Shown: positions 1 through 6,825, numbered from the stretch's first letter. The stretch: DNA of 9,028 nt from Alphaproteobacteria bacterium (GCA_002401545.1 NVTJ01000100.1:1-9028), one strand, 5' to 3'. Notes: generated from the letters alone by a model not told the origin. A program made the numbers and translations.

Positions 1-152
1 ACAAATGCCGAGTCCCAATTCCACTGAAAGGGATAAACATTCTTATTGGGAACAGTATAGCCCCCCAGGTCATTGGACATTAAAATATCCCGCGCCCGCT
101 GATTCATATGGCCCGTCGAAACTTCTCCATTGCCTACAACGCTTTCGTTCAT
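1..152 (-). CDS. GH63-like glycoside hydrolase, N-terminal fragment (cut by window edge)
   Basis: This is the second copy of the first 50 codons of the GH63-like gene whose complete copy lies at 7597-8892. The ATG is at 152-150 on the minus strand, and the frame is open to the left window edge. It is identical to 8741-8892 because of the terminal repeat, so it is not an independent or truncated gene. If the molecule is circular, this fragment and the right-hand gene are one gene. See the full entry for function. Confidence 0.9.
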   Translation of the reverse strand, partial: MNESVVGNGEVSTGHMNQRARDILMSNDLGGYTVPNKNVYPFQWNWDSAF

Positions 153-174
153 TATTTGCCTGTTTTTTTATTTA

Positions 175-203
175 AATTTAAAGAACTGATATATTTCCGG
201 CAA
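175..203 (-). promoter_or_regulatory. Possible weak promoter for the GH63-like gene
   Basis: On the minus strand TTGCCG (203-198) is followed after 17 bases by TAAATT (180-175), each matching four of six consensus bases. The start point would lie near 168, about 16 bases before the ATG at 152, leaving room for the weak AGG ribosome site. The -35 touches the base of the GC-rich hairpin at 203-234. The alternative is that the gene is only read through from the receptor gene. The same sequence recurs at 8915-8943. Confidence 0.3.
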
Positions 204-234
204 GCCTGCGCCGTTTTTTTTTGCGGCGCAGGCT
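203..234 (-). terminator. Perfect 11-bp stem-loop after the receptor gene
   Basis: AGCCTGCGCCG (203-213) pairs perfectly with CGGCGCAGGCT (224-234) around a 10-base loop made of nine T plus one G. In the receptor transcript the loop is C plus nine A. It begins 16 bases after the receptor stop codon, where a terminator is expected. No U-tract follows the stem in that direction, because the next bases are TTGCCGGAAA. It is either a non-canonical terminator or an intercistronic mRNA-stabilising or attenuating hairpin before the co-directional GH63-like gene. A perfect copy is at 8943-8974. Confidence 0.6.
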
Positions 235-250
235 GTCTGTTGTTTTCACA

Positions 251-2692
251 TCAGAAGTTATATGTGAGGGCGGCCTTGAAGTTACGTCCAAAGATGGGCC
301 GGGCAAAGAAGTTGCCGGTCCCGTCATTTTCCGTAAAGCCGGCGCGGGGGTTACCTTCGGTCAACCCAATTGAATTGGACAGATTGACCCCCTTGACCTG
401 AAGCGACAGGTTATCGGTCAGATAGAAAACCGCGCCCACATCAATGGTACTATAGGAGCCAAAGGGAATGGTATTGCCAAGGTCGGCAAAACGCTGGCCA
501 AAATAATGATAGACCGCAAAGATATCCGCAAAATCCAGGTGGATCGTCGGGGTAATGCGGAACTGGGTATTGGGCGTCCGCTGCACCTGATTGCCATCAA
601 AAAGATCAAACTGGGGCGTGTCCTGCGGAATATCCGTGATCGACGTATCCTGGATCACACCCATGGCCGCAATGGAGAACATCTCAATAGGCGTCACTTC
701 AATCTCGAATTCAAGACCCGTGGCCTTGGTGCCAACCGTGATCCGCTCATCACCAGTATCCCGCGTGACCGTAAAGCTCAGGTCATTGAACTTGGTTCTG
801 AAGGCGGTCAGGGACACATTCACCAGATCACTCTGGAAACGCAGACCAACCTCACCAAAGGTCAGACCCACAACACCACCCTGGGCCGTGCTGATACTGC
901 TGATCCCCGGCGTCTGGAAGGCATCCGCGTAACGGGCATAGACCGCCAGGTTTTCATTGATCGTATAGCTGGCGCCGATGGTCCAGGCAACTTCATTGTA
1001 GCTGGCTGTGCCATTGACAAAATTTCCCGTCCCGAAGTTACCGGTCTGGGAGGCCAGCACCAGAGGATCCGCACCCGGAAGCGCCTGTTCCGCCTGAAGC
1101 TCTTCCGTCAGGTCATAACTCAGCGTTTCAAAGCGGATACCACCATCGATGCGAAGATCTTCCGTAACCTGAAATTCATCATTGGCATAAAATGACGCCG
1201 ATTGCATACTGGCCTGACGGTTATGGGACCATGAGCCAAAATGCAGGAAGCTGTCATCGGTCAGAGAGGCCACTTCATTGCCACTGGCATCAATGGCAAT
1301 CAGATCAATACGGTTCGGATTATTGGCCACCTCTGACAGAAAGGGACTGCCCAGCTGGCGTTCCTTGACCAGGCTGAGATGGGTGAACAGCACCCCGACC
1401 GTCAGGGTATTATCCTCGGTGGTATAATTGACCCGGTTGTCACTCATGAACTGTTCAATATCCCGTTCGCGGAACAGGGCCAGCTGATCAACAACAAAAC
1501 CGTTGCCGTTCAGGCTGTCAATATCGGTGATGATTTCACCGGTGCCGGTAAACTTGAAGGCCGCCGCAACCGCCCCCTGACCGGAAAATTGTGACACCAG
1601 TGCCAGCGCATCAGCATCCTGAAGACGGTCACTGCCCGGTTTCAGGCTGCCATCTCCCCGACTGAACACCGCATTGATATCCATGCTTATTTTCGTATAG
1701 CGGTTATTACTGCTCACAGAAATATTGTCATCAATATCCCAGTCAAACCTGACCCCGATCGCATCGCCGTTGGTGGCAAAACCATCCCGCAGGTTGGTTT
1801 CCTGGGTGCCATTGGGTGTGCGGTGGGTCATGCGGGAGTTATCAAGGCTGAGCATGGTGCCGAAATTGGCATCAAACCCGGGAAACGGTGAAATATTATC
1901 CGGGTTCGTCAGTGGAATCGGCAGGAAGAAAGTATTATTCTCATCAACATGCTTATAGCTGAATGTCATCTTGCCATTTTCAAGCTTGCGGGTCAGGTTA
2001 AGACGGAACTGCCCCCCGTGATCGGCAACAAAACCCGTATCACGTATGCCGTCACTGCTGCGGTAATAGCCACCAATACCAATCAGCCAGTCATCATTAA
2101 GAGGACCGCCGTAAAAAGCTTCCCCGCGGTAGGTGCCATAATCGGAAATCGTCAGCCGTGCAATCCCCTCAGGGTTTTCCGTGCCCTTTTTGGTGATAAA
2201 GTTAACGATGGAGGCCGCGCCGTTCACCGTCAATACACCGGACGTGCCGCCGCGAATCGCTTCAAGCCGTTCAATGGTCACATCCTGACGCAGGAATGAA
2301 TCTGTCTGGTCGCCGTCATAAATCACCGGCAGGCCATCTTCCTGCATACTGATGAAACGGAAGGCCGCCCCGCCGCCAAGTCCACGCGGGGCAACATTGT
2401 TGCTCACCTCCCCGCCGGAATCCTCAACCCAGAAACCCGGGACAAGCTCCAGCATATCCGCCGTGCCAAAAGGCATCTCGCGGGACAAGGTCTCAAAATC
2501 AGCCGTGGTAATCGCCACCGATGATTCAAGCTTCGTCCGGCCCTTCGCCGTCGTACCCGTTACAATAATCTCGTCAAATTCCCCAAGATCATCAGAAACC
2601 TCATCAGCCCCATAGGCCAACTGACCCGACAGCGCAATCGCCAGCGACGCCGTAGACGCAAGCATTAACCGTTTCGTTCTATATCTAAACAT
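251..2692 (-). CDS. TonB-dependent outer-membrane receptor
   Basis: This 813-residue protein is a TonB-dependent receptor, an outer-membrane beta-barrel that takes up large or scarce substrates using energy from TonB-ExbBD. A signal peptide covers about residues 1-28 (basic start, hydrophobic core, AYG-AD cleavage). A TonB box, DEIIVTGT, follows at about 40-47. The plug domain occupies roughly 50-170, with a PRG-type segment (APRGLGGG), then RLEAIRGG and the segment ending NFITKKG. The remainder is barrel, ending in aromatic-terminated FKAALTYNF as outer-membrane proteins do. There is no N-terminal STN signalling domain and no SusC-type extension, so the gene is probably controlled by its promoter. 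The start is fixed by GGAGAGGA five bases upstream. Two LacI-type operators upstream and the sugar-enzyme neighbours suggest a carbohydrate or glycoside substrate rather than iron; that is inference. The C-terminal 12 codons recur at the right window end. Confidence 0.95.
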   Translation of the reverse strand: MFRYRTKRLMLASTASLAIALSGQLAYGADEVSDDLGEFDEIIVTGTTAKGRTKLESSVAITTADFETLSREMPFGTADMLELVPGFWVEDSGGEVSNNVAPRGLGGGAAFRFISMQEDGLPVIYDGDQTDSFLRQDVTIERLEAIRGGTSGVLTVNGAASIVNFITKKGTENPEGIARLTISDYGTYRGEAFYGGPLNDDWLIGIGGYYRSSDGIRDTGFVADHGGQFRLNLTRKLENGKMTFSYKHVDENNTFFLPIPLTNPDNISPFPGFDANFGTMLSLDNSRMTHRTPNGTQETNLRDGFATNGDAIGVRFDWDIDDNISVSSNNRYTKISMDINAVFSRGDGSLKPGSDRLQDADALALVSQFSGQGAVAAAFKFTGTGEIITDIDSLNGNGFVVDQLALFRERDIEQFMSDNRVNYTTEDNTLTVGVLFTHLSLVKERQLGSPFLSEVANNPNRIDLIAIDASGNEVASLTDDSFLHFGSWSHNRQASMQSASFYANDEFQVTEDLRIDGGIRFETLSYDLTEELQAEQALPGADPLVLASQTGNFGTGNFVNGTASYNEVAWTIGASYTINENLAVYARYADAFQTPGISSISTAQGGVVGLTFGEVGLRFQSDLVNVSLTAFRTKFNDLSFTVTRDTGDERITVGTKATGLEFEIEVTPIEMFSIAAMGVIQDTSITDIPQDTPQFDLFDGNQVQRTPNTQFRITPTIHLDFADIFAVYHYFGQRFADLGNTIPFGSYSTIDVGAVFYLTDNLSLQVKGVNLSNSIGLTEGNPRAGFTENDGTGNFFARPIFGRNFKAALTYNF

Positions 2693-2697
2693 TATAT

Positions 2698-2705
2698 TCC
2701 TCTCC
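2698..2705 (-). promoter_or_regulatory. Ribosome binding site of the receptor gene
   Basis: The minus strand reads GGAGAGGA (2705-2698), five bases before the ATG at 2692-2690. This is a strong Shine-Dalgarno match. It supports the first methionine over the internal one at residue 10. Confidence 0.85.
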
Positions 2706-2884
2706 TTTGTGTGTATTCAGTTGATAAAATTTTGAACATTATAAATCTCTCCCTTAAGGTTAAGTTGGTAAAATTCTATTCTGCTTTTATTCCCCCAAAA
2801 CTTCTTGATAATGCCGTCAGACATTTTCTAAATTATGCAAATATTCCCTCATATAGATCACCATAAAAATATAACATAATTTAA

Positions 2885-2898
2885 TGTAATCGTTTACA
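2885..2898. promoter_or_regulatory. LacI-family-type operator O1 (receptor, downstream site)
   Basis: TGTAATCGTTTACA is a near-palindrome: arms TGTAA/TTACA, central CG, and one asymmetric pair. It is flanked by AA and TT, extending the symmetry to 18 bases. It matches the general LacI-family operator form (TGTAA-W-CG-W-TTACA). It lies about 36 bases downstream of the predicted receptor transcription start, and 62 bases (about six helical turns) from O2, which suits cooperative binding or a short loop. The cognate repressor is not in this window. Confidence 0.85.
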
Positions 2899-2940
2899 TT
2901 TTACCTCATAAAGAAATGCATAAATCGCCTGTATAATACT

Positions 2941-2970
2941 TATATATGTAATCGTTTACATTATGGTCAA
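2941..2970 (-). promoter_or_regulatory. Predicted receptor promoter with operator in its spacer
   Basis: On the minus strand TTGACC (2970-2965) is followed by an 18-base spacer and TATATA (2946-2941). The whole operator O2 lies within that spacer. Transcription would start near 2934, giving a leader of about 240 bases. A repressor on O2 would directly block polymerase. The prediction is from sequence only, but the -35 matches five of six consensus bases. Confidence 0.55.
2947..2960. promoter_or_regulatory. LacI-family-type operator O2 (receptor promoter)
   Basis: This is an identical copy of TGTAATCGTTTACA. It shares a further seven bases on its right side (TTATGGT) with O4, so those two sites are identical over 21 bases. 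It sits between the -35 and -10 elements of the predicted receptor promoter. Confidence 0.87.
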
Positions 2971-3300
2971 TAAAAAAATTGCCCGCTTCTTCTGTCATTT
3001 TTCTTACCGCGTAACAATATATGTCATATAACATCATTCTTATTCTTTAGCAACAATAATATTTATAATATGGGCCTTTTCCTGAAAGTTTGTAAATTCT
3101 AAATCACCAATAAAACAAATGGAAATCAACTCTATCCATGTAAGATTTAACCCTTTCCACAGTCTATAATTTCCGTGGCCTGCAAACGATAAAAACCGAG
3201 CGGCATCTTAACAAATTTTCCCAACTTCATCCAATATGATACATAGCTTTTTATTATAGAGATTTGCTTTTGTCACATCCCTTGGCTGATTAATTACAGC

Positions 3301-4191
3301 TTAGCGCACACCAATTGATTTCAGGTATTTAATAAAAAGTGCCGGGCGATCCGTCTGGATCATATTAACCCCAAGACCTGTCACCAAAAAGCCCCAATGC
3401 GCGTCCGGATCCAACACACTTTTGTCATCGGTATGGCCTGCACAAATATCATCCCACAGGGTATTGACCCATATGCGGGATCCCTGTTTCTTTATCGCGT
3501 CAATACCCTCAATCAGGTAATTGTCATTTTGAAACACAATTTCATAGGCGACGGGTGATGTATAACCATAGCCCGGAACCAAATCACTCAGTTTTACCGC
3601 ATTCTCCCGAATTAAAGGCATATAATGCACCTTGCCAATATAGCCGGCCGATATTAATTTAGGGTCCGTGGCGGCCAATTCAGACTTGATCAGTATTTGA
3701 TCTTCCATTCCCAATTTGGCTATGGCTATAAAGGCCTGCTCCCTGACCTCTCCCTTTGCATCAAGATTAATCAGAATTCGACCCTTGGCAGCAATCAATG
3801 CCTCCTCAAGAGTGGGAATTGCCTCTGATGTCAACAGAGACCCTGGCCCGCCCTGCGCTTCTCGCAATTTCAATTTACGAATCTGCGCCAATGTTAAATC
3901 ACTGACCAGACCGGTGCCATTTGTGGTACGGTCCACCGCATCATCATGCAGGATAATCAAGTGATTATCCTTTGTCCGGCGCACATCGATCTCAACCATA
4001 TCAACACCAAGGCGAATACATCCCTCTATTGCCTTTAATGAATTTTCAGGACCCAGACGCCAACAGGCCCGATGGGCGATGACCATCACCTTTTCGGTGT
4101 CCACAGGGCCAAAAACGCCCTTGCCACCAGCCACAGCAGCATCGCTAAAAATTGCCAACATGACAAACAGGGGAATGACCTTCATATTCAT
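3301..4191 (-). CDS. Secreted glycerophosphodiester phosphodiesterase family protein
   Basis: This is a 296-residue member of the GDPD family (TIM-barrel metal-dependent phosphodiesterases). Visible motifs in order are AHRACW around H40-R41 (the usual HRG has Ala here), PENS with E49, MVEIDV with E67 and D69, and LHDD with H82, followed by DRTTNGTG. H40 and H82 correspond to the catalytic histidines, and E49, E67 and D69 to substrate or metal positions. Near the C-terminus are INLDAKG and MIQTDRP, also family-typical. The N-terminus (MKVIPLFVMLAIFSDAAVA) is a signal peptide, so it acts in the periplasm. A longer frame opens at 4266, but AAAGG at 4205-4201, nine bases before the ATG at 4191-4189, and the signal peptide favour the shorter start. 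It is divergent from the dehydrogenase operon and shares its operator region. The true substrate is unknown; glycerophosphodiesters or a glycan-linked phosphodiester are candidates. Confidence 0.9.
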   Translation of the reverse strand: MNMKVIPLFVMLAIFSDAAVAGGKGVFGPVDTEKVMVIAHRACWRLGPENSLKAIEGCIRLGVDMVEIDVRRTKDNHLIILHDDAVDRTTNGTGLVSDLTLAQIRKLKLREAQGGPGSLLTSEAIPTLEEALIAAKGRILINLDAKGEVREQAFIAIAKLGMEDQILIKSELAATDPKLISAGYIGKVHYMPLIRENAVKLSDLVPGYGYTSPVAYEIVFQNDNYLIEGIDAIKKQGSRIWVNTLWDDICAGHTDDKSVLDPDAHWGFLVTGLGVNMIQTDRPALFIKYLKSIGVR

Positions 4192-4200
4192 TGGAAAATA

Positions 4201-4205
4201 CCTTT
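4201..4205 (-). promoter_or_regulatory. Ribosome binding site deciding the phosphodiesterase start
   Basis: The minus strand AAAGG lies nine bases before the ATG at 4191-4189. The second ATG two codons later would have 15-base spacing, and I saw no comparable site before the upstream ATG at 4266. Confidence 0.6.
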
Positions 4206-4284
4206 TTTTAATCAACCGATTACTCACACATCCCCCAGAGCATCCAAATATCCACATAAACGTCACTATTAAATTCTTGCTATA

Positions 4285-4313
4285 TTAGTATGTAATCGTT
4301 TACATTACGGAAA
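4285..4313 (-). promoter_or_regulatory. Possible phosphodiesterase promoter with operator in its spacer
   Basis: On the minus strand TTTCCG (4313-4308), a 17-base spacer and TACTAA (4290-4285) form a modest promoter. Operator O3 fills the spacer, the same layout as at the receptor gene. The hexamers are weak, so the call leans on the shared geometry. The leader would be roughly 85-90 bases. Confidence 0.4.
4291..4304. promoter_or_regulatory. LacI-family-type operator O3 (phosphodiesterase side)
   Basis: This is the third identical copy of TGTAATCGTTTACA. It lies 100 bases upstream of the phosphodiesterase ATG and about 95 bases (nine helical turns) from O4. It could serve both divergent genes, by steric block on the minus strand and by looping with O4. 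Confidence 0.87.
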
Positions 4314-4351
4314 CTTATATGTAATAAAGCATAAGATTGCAAGAAAAATAG

Positions 4352-4379
4352 TTGATTCTAATAATAACAAATATATAAT
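4352..4379 (+). promoter_or_regulatory. Predicted promoter of the dehydrogenase operon
   Basis: TTGATT (4352-4357), a 16-base spacer and a perfect TATAAT (4374-4379) form a good sigma-70-type promoter. The expected start is about 4386, the first base of operator O4. The position explains how a repressor would shut off the three-gene operon. Confidence 0.6.
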
Positions 4380-4385
4380 AGACTT

Positions 4386-4399
4386 TGTAATCGTTTACA
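4386..4399. promoter_or_regulatory. LacI-family-type operator O4 (dehydrogenase operon)
   Basis: This is the fourth identical copy of TGTAATCGTTTACA. It begins at the predicted +1 of the dehydrogenase promoter, a classic position for a repressor. An ATG at 4402 directly abuts it. Confidence 0.88.
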
Positions 4400-4435
4400 T
4401 TATGGTATCTTTTAAAGGCAAGTCCTCAAAATTAC

Positions 4436-4439
4436 GGAG
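4436..4439 (+). promoter_or_regulatory. Ribosome binding site deciding the dehydrogenase start
   Basis: GGAG lies ten bases before the ATG at 4450. The in-frame ATG at 4402 has no such site and lies only two bases behind operator O4, so 4450 is preferred. Confidence 0.55.
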
Positions 4440-4449
4440 CAATGGAACA

Positions 4450-6153
4450 ATGCGTCAATCAAGATTATATGATGTTATTATTGTAGGTTCCGGTGCCGGT
4501 GGCGGCATGAGTGCTTATGTTCTCAGCAAGGCCGGGCTTAAAATTCTGATGCTTGAGGCCGGCCGCGATTATGATCCTGAAGAAGAAACACCCATGTTTG
4601 AAATTCCCGCAGACGCACCGCTCAGGGCGGTGGGGACGCCGGACAGACCCTTTGGCTATTATGATGCGACCATTGATGGTGGGTGGGAAGTTCCCGATGA
4701 ACCCTATACCGTTGCCAAGGGTGAAAAATTCAAATGGTGGCGATCACGGATGCTGGGGGGAAGGACCAATCATTGGGGCCGTATTTCCCTGCGTTTTGGT
4801 CCCTATGATTTCAAACCCTTCAGCCGCGACGGCCTGGGGTTTGACTGGCCGATCAGCTATGAGGATGTGGCCCCCTATTACGATAAAACAGAAACCTTGA
4901 TTGGCGTATGCGGCAGCAATGAGGGCCTGGAGAATACCCCCGATTCATCTCCCGGCGTTCTTCAGCCCCCCCCAAAGCCCAGAGCATATGAGCATTTAAT
5001 CAAACGGGGCTTTGATTCAATGGATATAAAAGCCATCCCGGTTCGTATCGCTATTCTGACCAAGCCGCTCAATGGGCGCAGCGCGTGCTTTTATGCGACG
5101 GATTGCAGCCGTGGCTGTTCCATCAAGGCCAATTTTCAGACCCCGACTGTCCTGCTGCCGCCCGCCATGGAAACCGGGAACCTGGAAATCGTCACTGATG
5201 CCATGGTCTATAAAATCGATCTTGCCCATAAGGACAAGGTCAGGGGCGTTACCTACATTGATAAAAAAACCGGCAAGCACATCAGTGTTGAGGCAAAAGT
5301 TGTGGTGCTGGCGGCAAGTGCACCCGCTTCATCACGTATCCTGCTGAACTCCAGATCAGAACTGGCACCACAAGGCGTGGCCAATTCCAGCGGGAAGGTG
5401 GGCCGCTATTTAATGGATACTGTCGGCACCTCTATTTCAGCACATTTCCCCGCGCTGGAAAAACTCCCGGCCCATAATGAAGACGGGATCTCGCGGGAGC
5501 ATCTTTATGTTCCCTGGTGGGGCTATCAAATGCAGGCTCGCGGGGAACTTGATTTCCCCCGGGGTTATCACATCGAATGGAACGGCGGCAGGCTGATGCC
5601 TGAAATGCGGGTGATAAAACCGCTGGTGGAGATTTCAGACACCGCCTTCGGACCTGAGCTGAAAAGTGACATACGACGCACATATGGTTCCGTTCTGGGA
5701 TTTTCAGGTCGTGGCGAGATGATTCCCAATGACGATTGTTATTGTGAAATCGACACGCAAGTCAAAGACAAATGGGGCATTCCGGTCCTTAAATTCCATT
5801 GGAAATGGTCTCAGCATGAAACCCGTCAGGCAGGTCATATGCGCAAAACCCTGCATGAACTGGTTGAACGCATGGGCGGCACGGTCCTGACCGGCAAAGA
5901 GACCGATGGCAAGAAGGCCATTAAAGAAGGCGGGGCGATCATCCATGAAATTGGCAGCGCCCGCATGGGAGACGATCCTGCCAATTCCGTTCTGAACCAA
6001 TATTGTCAGGCCTGGGATCAAAAGAACCTGTTCATTATGGACGGGGCCTCTTTCGTCTCCAATCCCGATAAAAACCCCACATTGACCATCCTTGCCCTGG
6101 CGTGGCGCAGCAGTGATTACCTGGTCGAACAATTCCGAAAGGGAAGCTTATGA
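4450..6153 (+). CDS. GMC-family FAD dehydrogenase, large subunit with putative 3Fe-4S motif
   Basis: This 567-residue flavoprotein of the GMC oxidoreductase family oxidises sugar or alcohol hydroxyls. The FAD-binding fold starts at once: VGSGAGGG at about 12-19 and the ribose-binding acidic residue in LEAGRD (E36). GGRTNHWG at 103-110 is the flavin loop. The C-terminal domain carries H499 (IIHEIGSARMG) and N542 (SNPDKNPTLT), the expected catalytic pair. Cysteines C213, C219 and C223 follow C-x5-C-x3-C, the spacing that binds a [3Fe-4S] cluster in FAD-dependent glucose dehydrogenase alpha subunits. There is no signal peptide; such subunits are exported folded together with a Tat-signal small subunit, which is the next gene (4-base ATGA overlap). 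An upstream in-frame ATG at 4402 would add 16 residues but abuts an operator. With DUF1080 downstream, glycoside 3-dehydrogenase activity is the best guess, though gluconate-, sorbitol- or glucose-type dehydrogenase cannot be excluded. Confidence 0.93.
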   Translation: MRQSRLYDVIIVGSGAGGGMSAYVLSKAGLKILMLEAGRDYDPEEETPMFEIPADAPLRAVGTPDRPFGYYDATIDGGWEVPDEPYTVAKGEKFKWWRSRMLGGRTNHWGRISLRFGPYDFKPFSRDGLGFDWPISYEDVAPYYDKTETLIGVCGSNEGLENTPDSSPGVLQPPPKPRAYEHLIKRGFDSMDIKAIPVRIAILTKPLNGRSACFYATDCSRGCSIKANFQTPTVLLPPAMETGNLEIVTDAMVYKIDLAHKDKVRGVTYIDKKTGKHISVEAKVVVLAASAPASSRILLNSRSELAPQGVANSSGKVGRYLMDTVGTSISAHFPALEKLPAHNEDGISREHLYVPWWGYQMQARGELDFPRGYHIEWNGGRLMPEMRVIKPLVEISDTAFGPELKSDIRRTYGSVLGFSGRGEMIPNDDCYCEIDTQVKDKWGIPVLKFHWKWSQHETRQAGHMRKTLHELVERMGGTVLTGKETDGKKAIKEGGAIIHEIGSARMGDDPANSVLNQYCQAWDQKNLFIMDGASFVSNPDKNPTLTILALAWRSSDYLVEQFRKGSL

Positions 6154-6788
6154 GCCATCATTATATTTCATGGGTTGACCGTCGAACCACCTTAAAATGG
6201 CTGGCCGCCGCCGCATCTGTTGCCACCCTGCCTGCGCTCGCCACGGGCGCGACGTGGAAAATCAACGACCCGGGAGGCTATGGTTCGGACCCTGATATTA
6301 TGAATCCGACCATTCCCTGGCAGAAAATGATGACCGCCCGCCAATTGGAAATCACCGCTAAAATGTGCGATATTATTTTACCCGACGATGGTAAATCACC
6401 CTCGGCCAGCGCCATCGGTATTCCAGACTTCATTGATGAATGGGTCAGCGCCCCTTACCCGGATCAGCAGAAGGACAAAGTGATTATCCTGAATGGCCTG
6501 AGGTGGCTCGATGATCATGCAAAAAGTATTTTCCACTCTGATTATCTGGCGCTGAAGGACGAAGACAGACTGGCCATATGCCGGAACATTTCCGGGCCTA
6601 CGGCGGACAAGGTCCCTGCGACCTTCTTTCAGCGTTTAAGACATCTTACGGTCGAGGCCTATTATTCAACAGAAACAGGCCTTAAAGATATTGGTTATAT
6701 GGGCAATGTTCCCCTGGAAGAATTCCCCGGACCTTCGCCTGAAATACTTAATATTCTTGAAATTGAAATGAAAAAACTGGGTTTGTAA
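6150..6788 (+). CDS. Tat-exported dehydrogenase small subunit (gluconate 2-dehydrogenase subunit 3 family)
   Basis: This 212-residue protein belongs to the gluconate 2-dehydrogenase subunit 3 family, the small chaperone-like partner of GMC sugar dehydrogenases. A twin-arginine signal is visible: DRRTTLKWL at 10-18, then a hydrophobic stretch ending near ALATG (29-33), predicting Tat export of the folded pair to the periplasm. The mature part holds MCDIILPDDG, typical of the family, and PDFIDEWVS. Its ATG overlaps the large-subunit stop as ATGA, with GGGA five bases upstream, implying translational coupling and one-to-one assembly. No cytochrome c subunit gene follows, unlike many three-subunit sugar dehydrogenases, so the electron acceptor must be encoded elsewhere or the complex works without it. 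Confidence 0.9.
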   Translation: MSHHYISWVDRRTTLKWLAAAASVATLPALATGATWKINDPGGYGSDPDIMNPTIPWQKMMTARQLEITAKMCDIILPDDGKSPSASAIGIPDFIDEWVSAPYPDQQKDKVIILNGLRWLDDHAKSIFHSDYLALKDEDRLAICRNISGPTADKVPATFFQRLRHLTVEAYYSTETGLKDIGYMGNVPLEEFPGPSPEILNILEIEMKKLGL

Positions 6789-6820
6789 GTGACCCTCCAA
6801 ACAAAGAATACAGCAAAATA

Positions 6821-6825
6821 AAGGA
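6821..6825 (+). promoter_or_regulatory. Ribosome binding site for a GTG start
   Basis: AAGGA ends six bases before the GTG at 6832. The ATG at 6830 overlaps it in another frame and meets TGA at once. The GTG is therefore the functional start. Confidence 0.7.

Larger units (their letters stand above)
1..288. repeat. Left copy of 288-base exact terminal direct repeat
   Basis: Every base from 1 to 288 is identical to 8741-9028. The repeat starts inside the GH63-like gene and ends inside the TonB-dependent receptor gene, at positions with no biological landmark. Both reading frames run intact through it. This is what a circular molecule linearised with an overlap looks like, or a window slightly longer than one unit of a tandem array. 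No inverted ends, target-site duplications or transposase are seen at the boundaries. Confidence 0.97.
2693..3300. other. AT-rich 608-base intergenic regulatory region
   Basis: This stretch lies between the phosphodiesterase stop codon and the receptor start. It contains the receptor ribosome site (2698-2705), two operators (2885-2898 and 2947-2960) and a good receptor promoter (2941-2970). I see no convincing gene or RNA gene in it. From about 2971 to 3300 I see nothing recognisable, and there is no clear intrinsic terminator behind the phosphodiesterase gene. The predicted receptor leader of about 240 bases is long, leaving room for post-transcriptional control, but no known riboswitch fold was recognised. 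Confidence 0.6.

Noticed and set aside
506..1195. Long open frame on the plus strand opposite the receptor gene (229 codons)
   Set aside because: It is antisense to a clear receptor barrel, shows no recognisable domain, and its composition looks like a mirror of the coding strand.
3157..3178. Imperfect inverted repeat (CCACAG / CCGTGG type arms) downstream of the phosphodiesterase gene
   Set aside because: Six pairs with a wobble, a 10-base AT loop and no T-tract on either strand; also more than 120 bases from the stop codon.
4192..4266. Longer N-terminus for the phosphodiesterase
   Set aside because: It would place 25 residues before a good signal peptide, and the ATG at 4191-4189 has the better ribosome site.
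2885..4399. Short repeats as a CRISPR or iteron array
   Set aside because: Only four 14-base palindromic copies with unequal spacing (62, about 1.3 kb, 95), all in promoters. There is no Cas or replication gene, so operators fit better.
4402..4449. Upstream in-frame ATG start for the GMC dehydrogenase
   Set aside because: The ATG is two bases behind operator O4 and has no ribosome site. The flavin-binding fold begins right after the downstream ATG at 4450, which has GGAG upstream.
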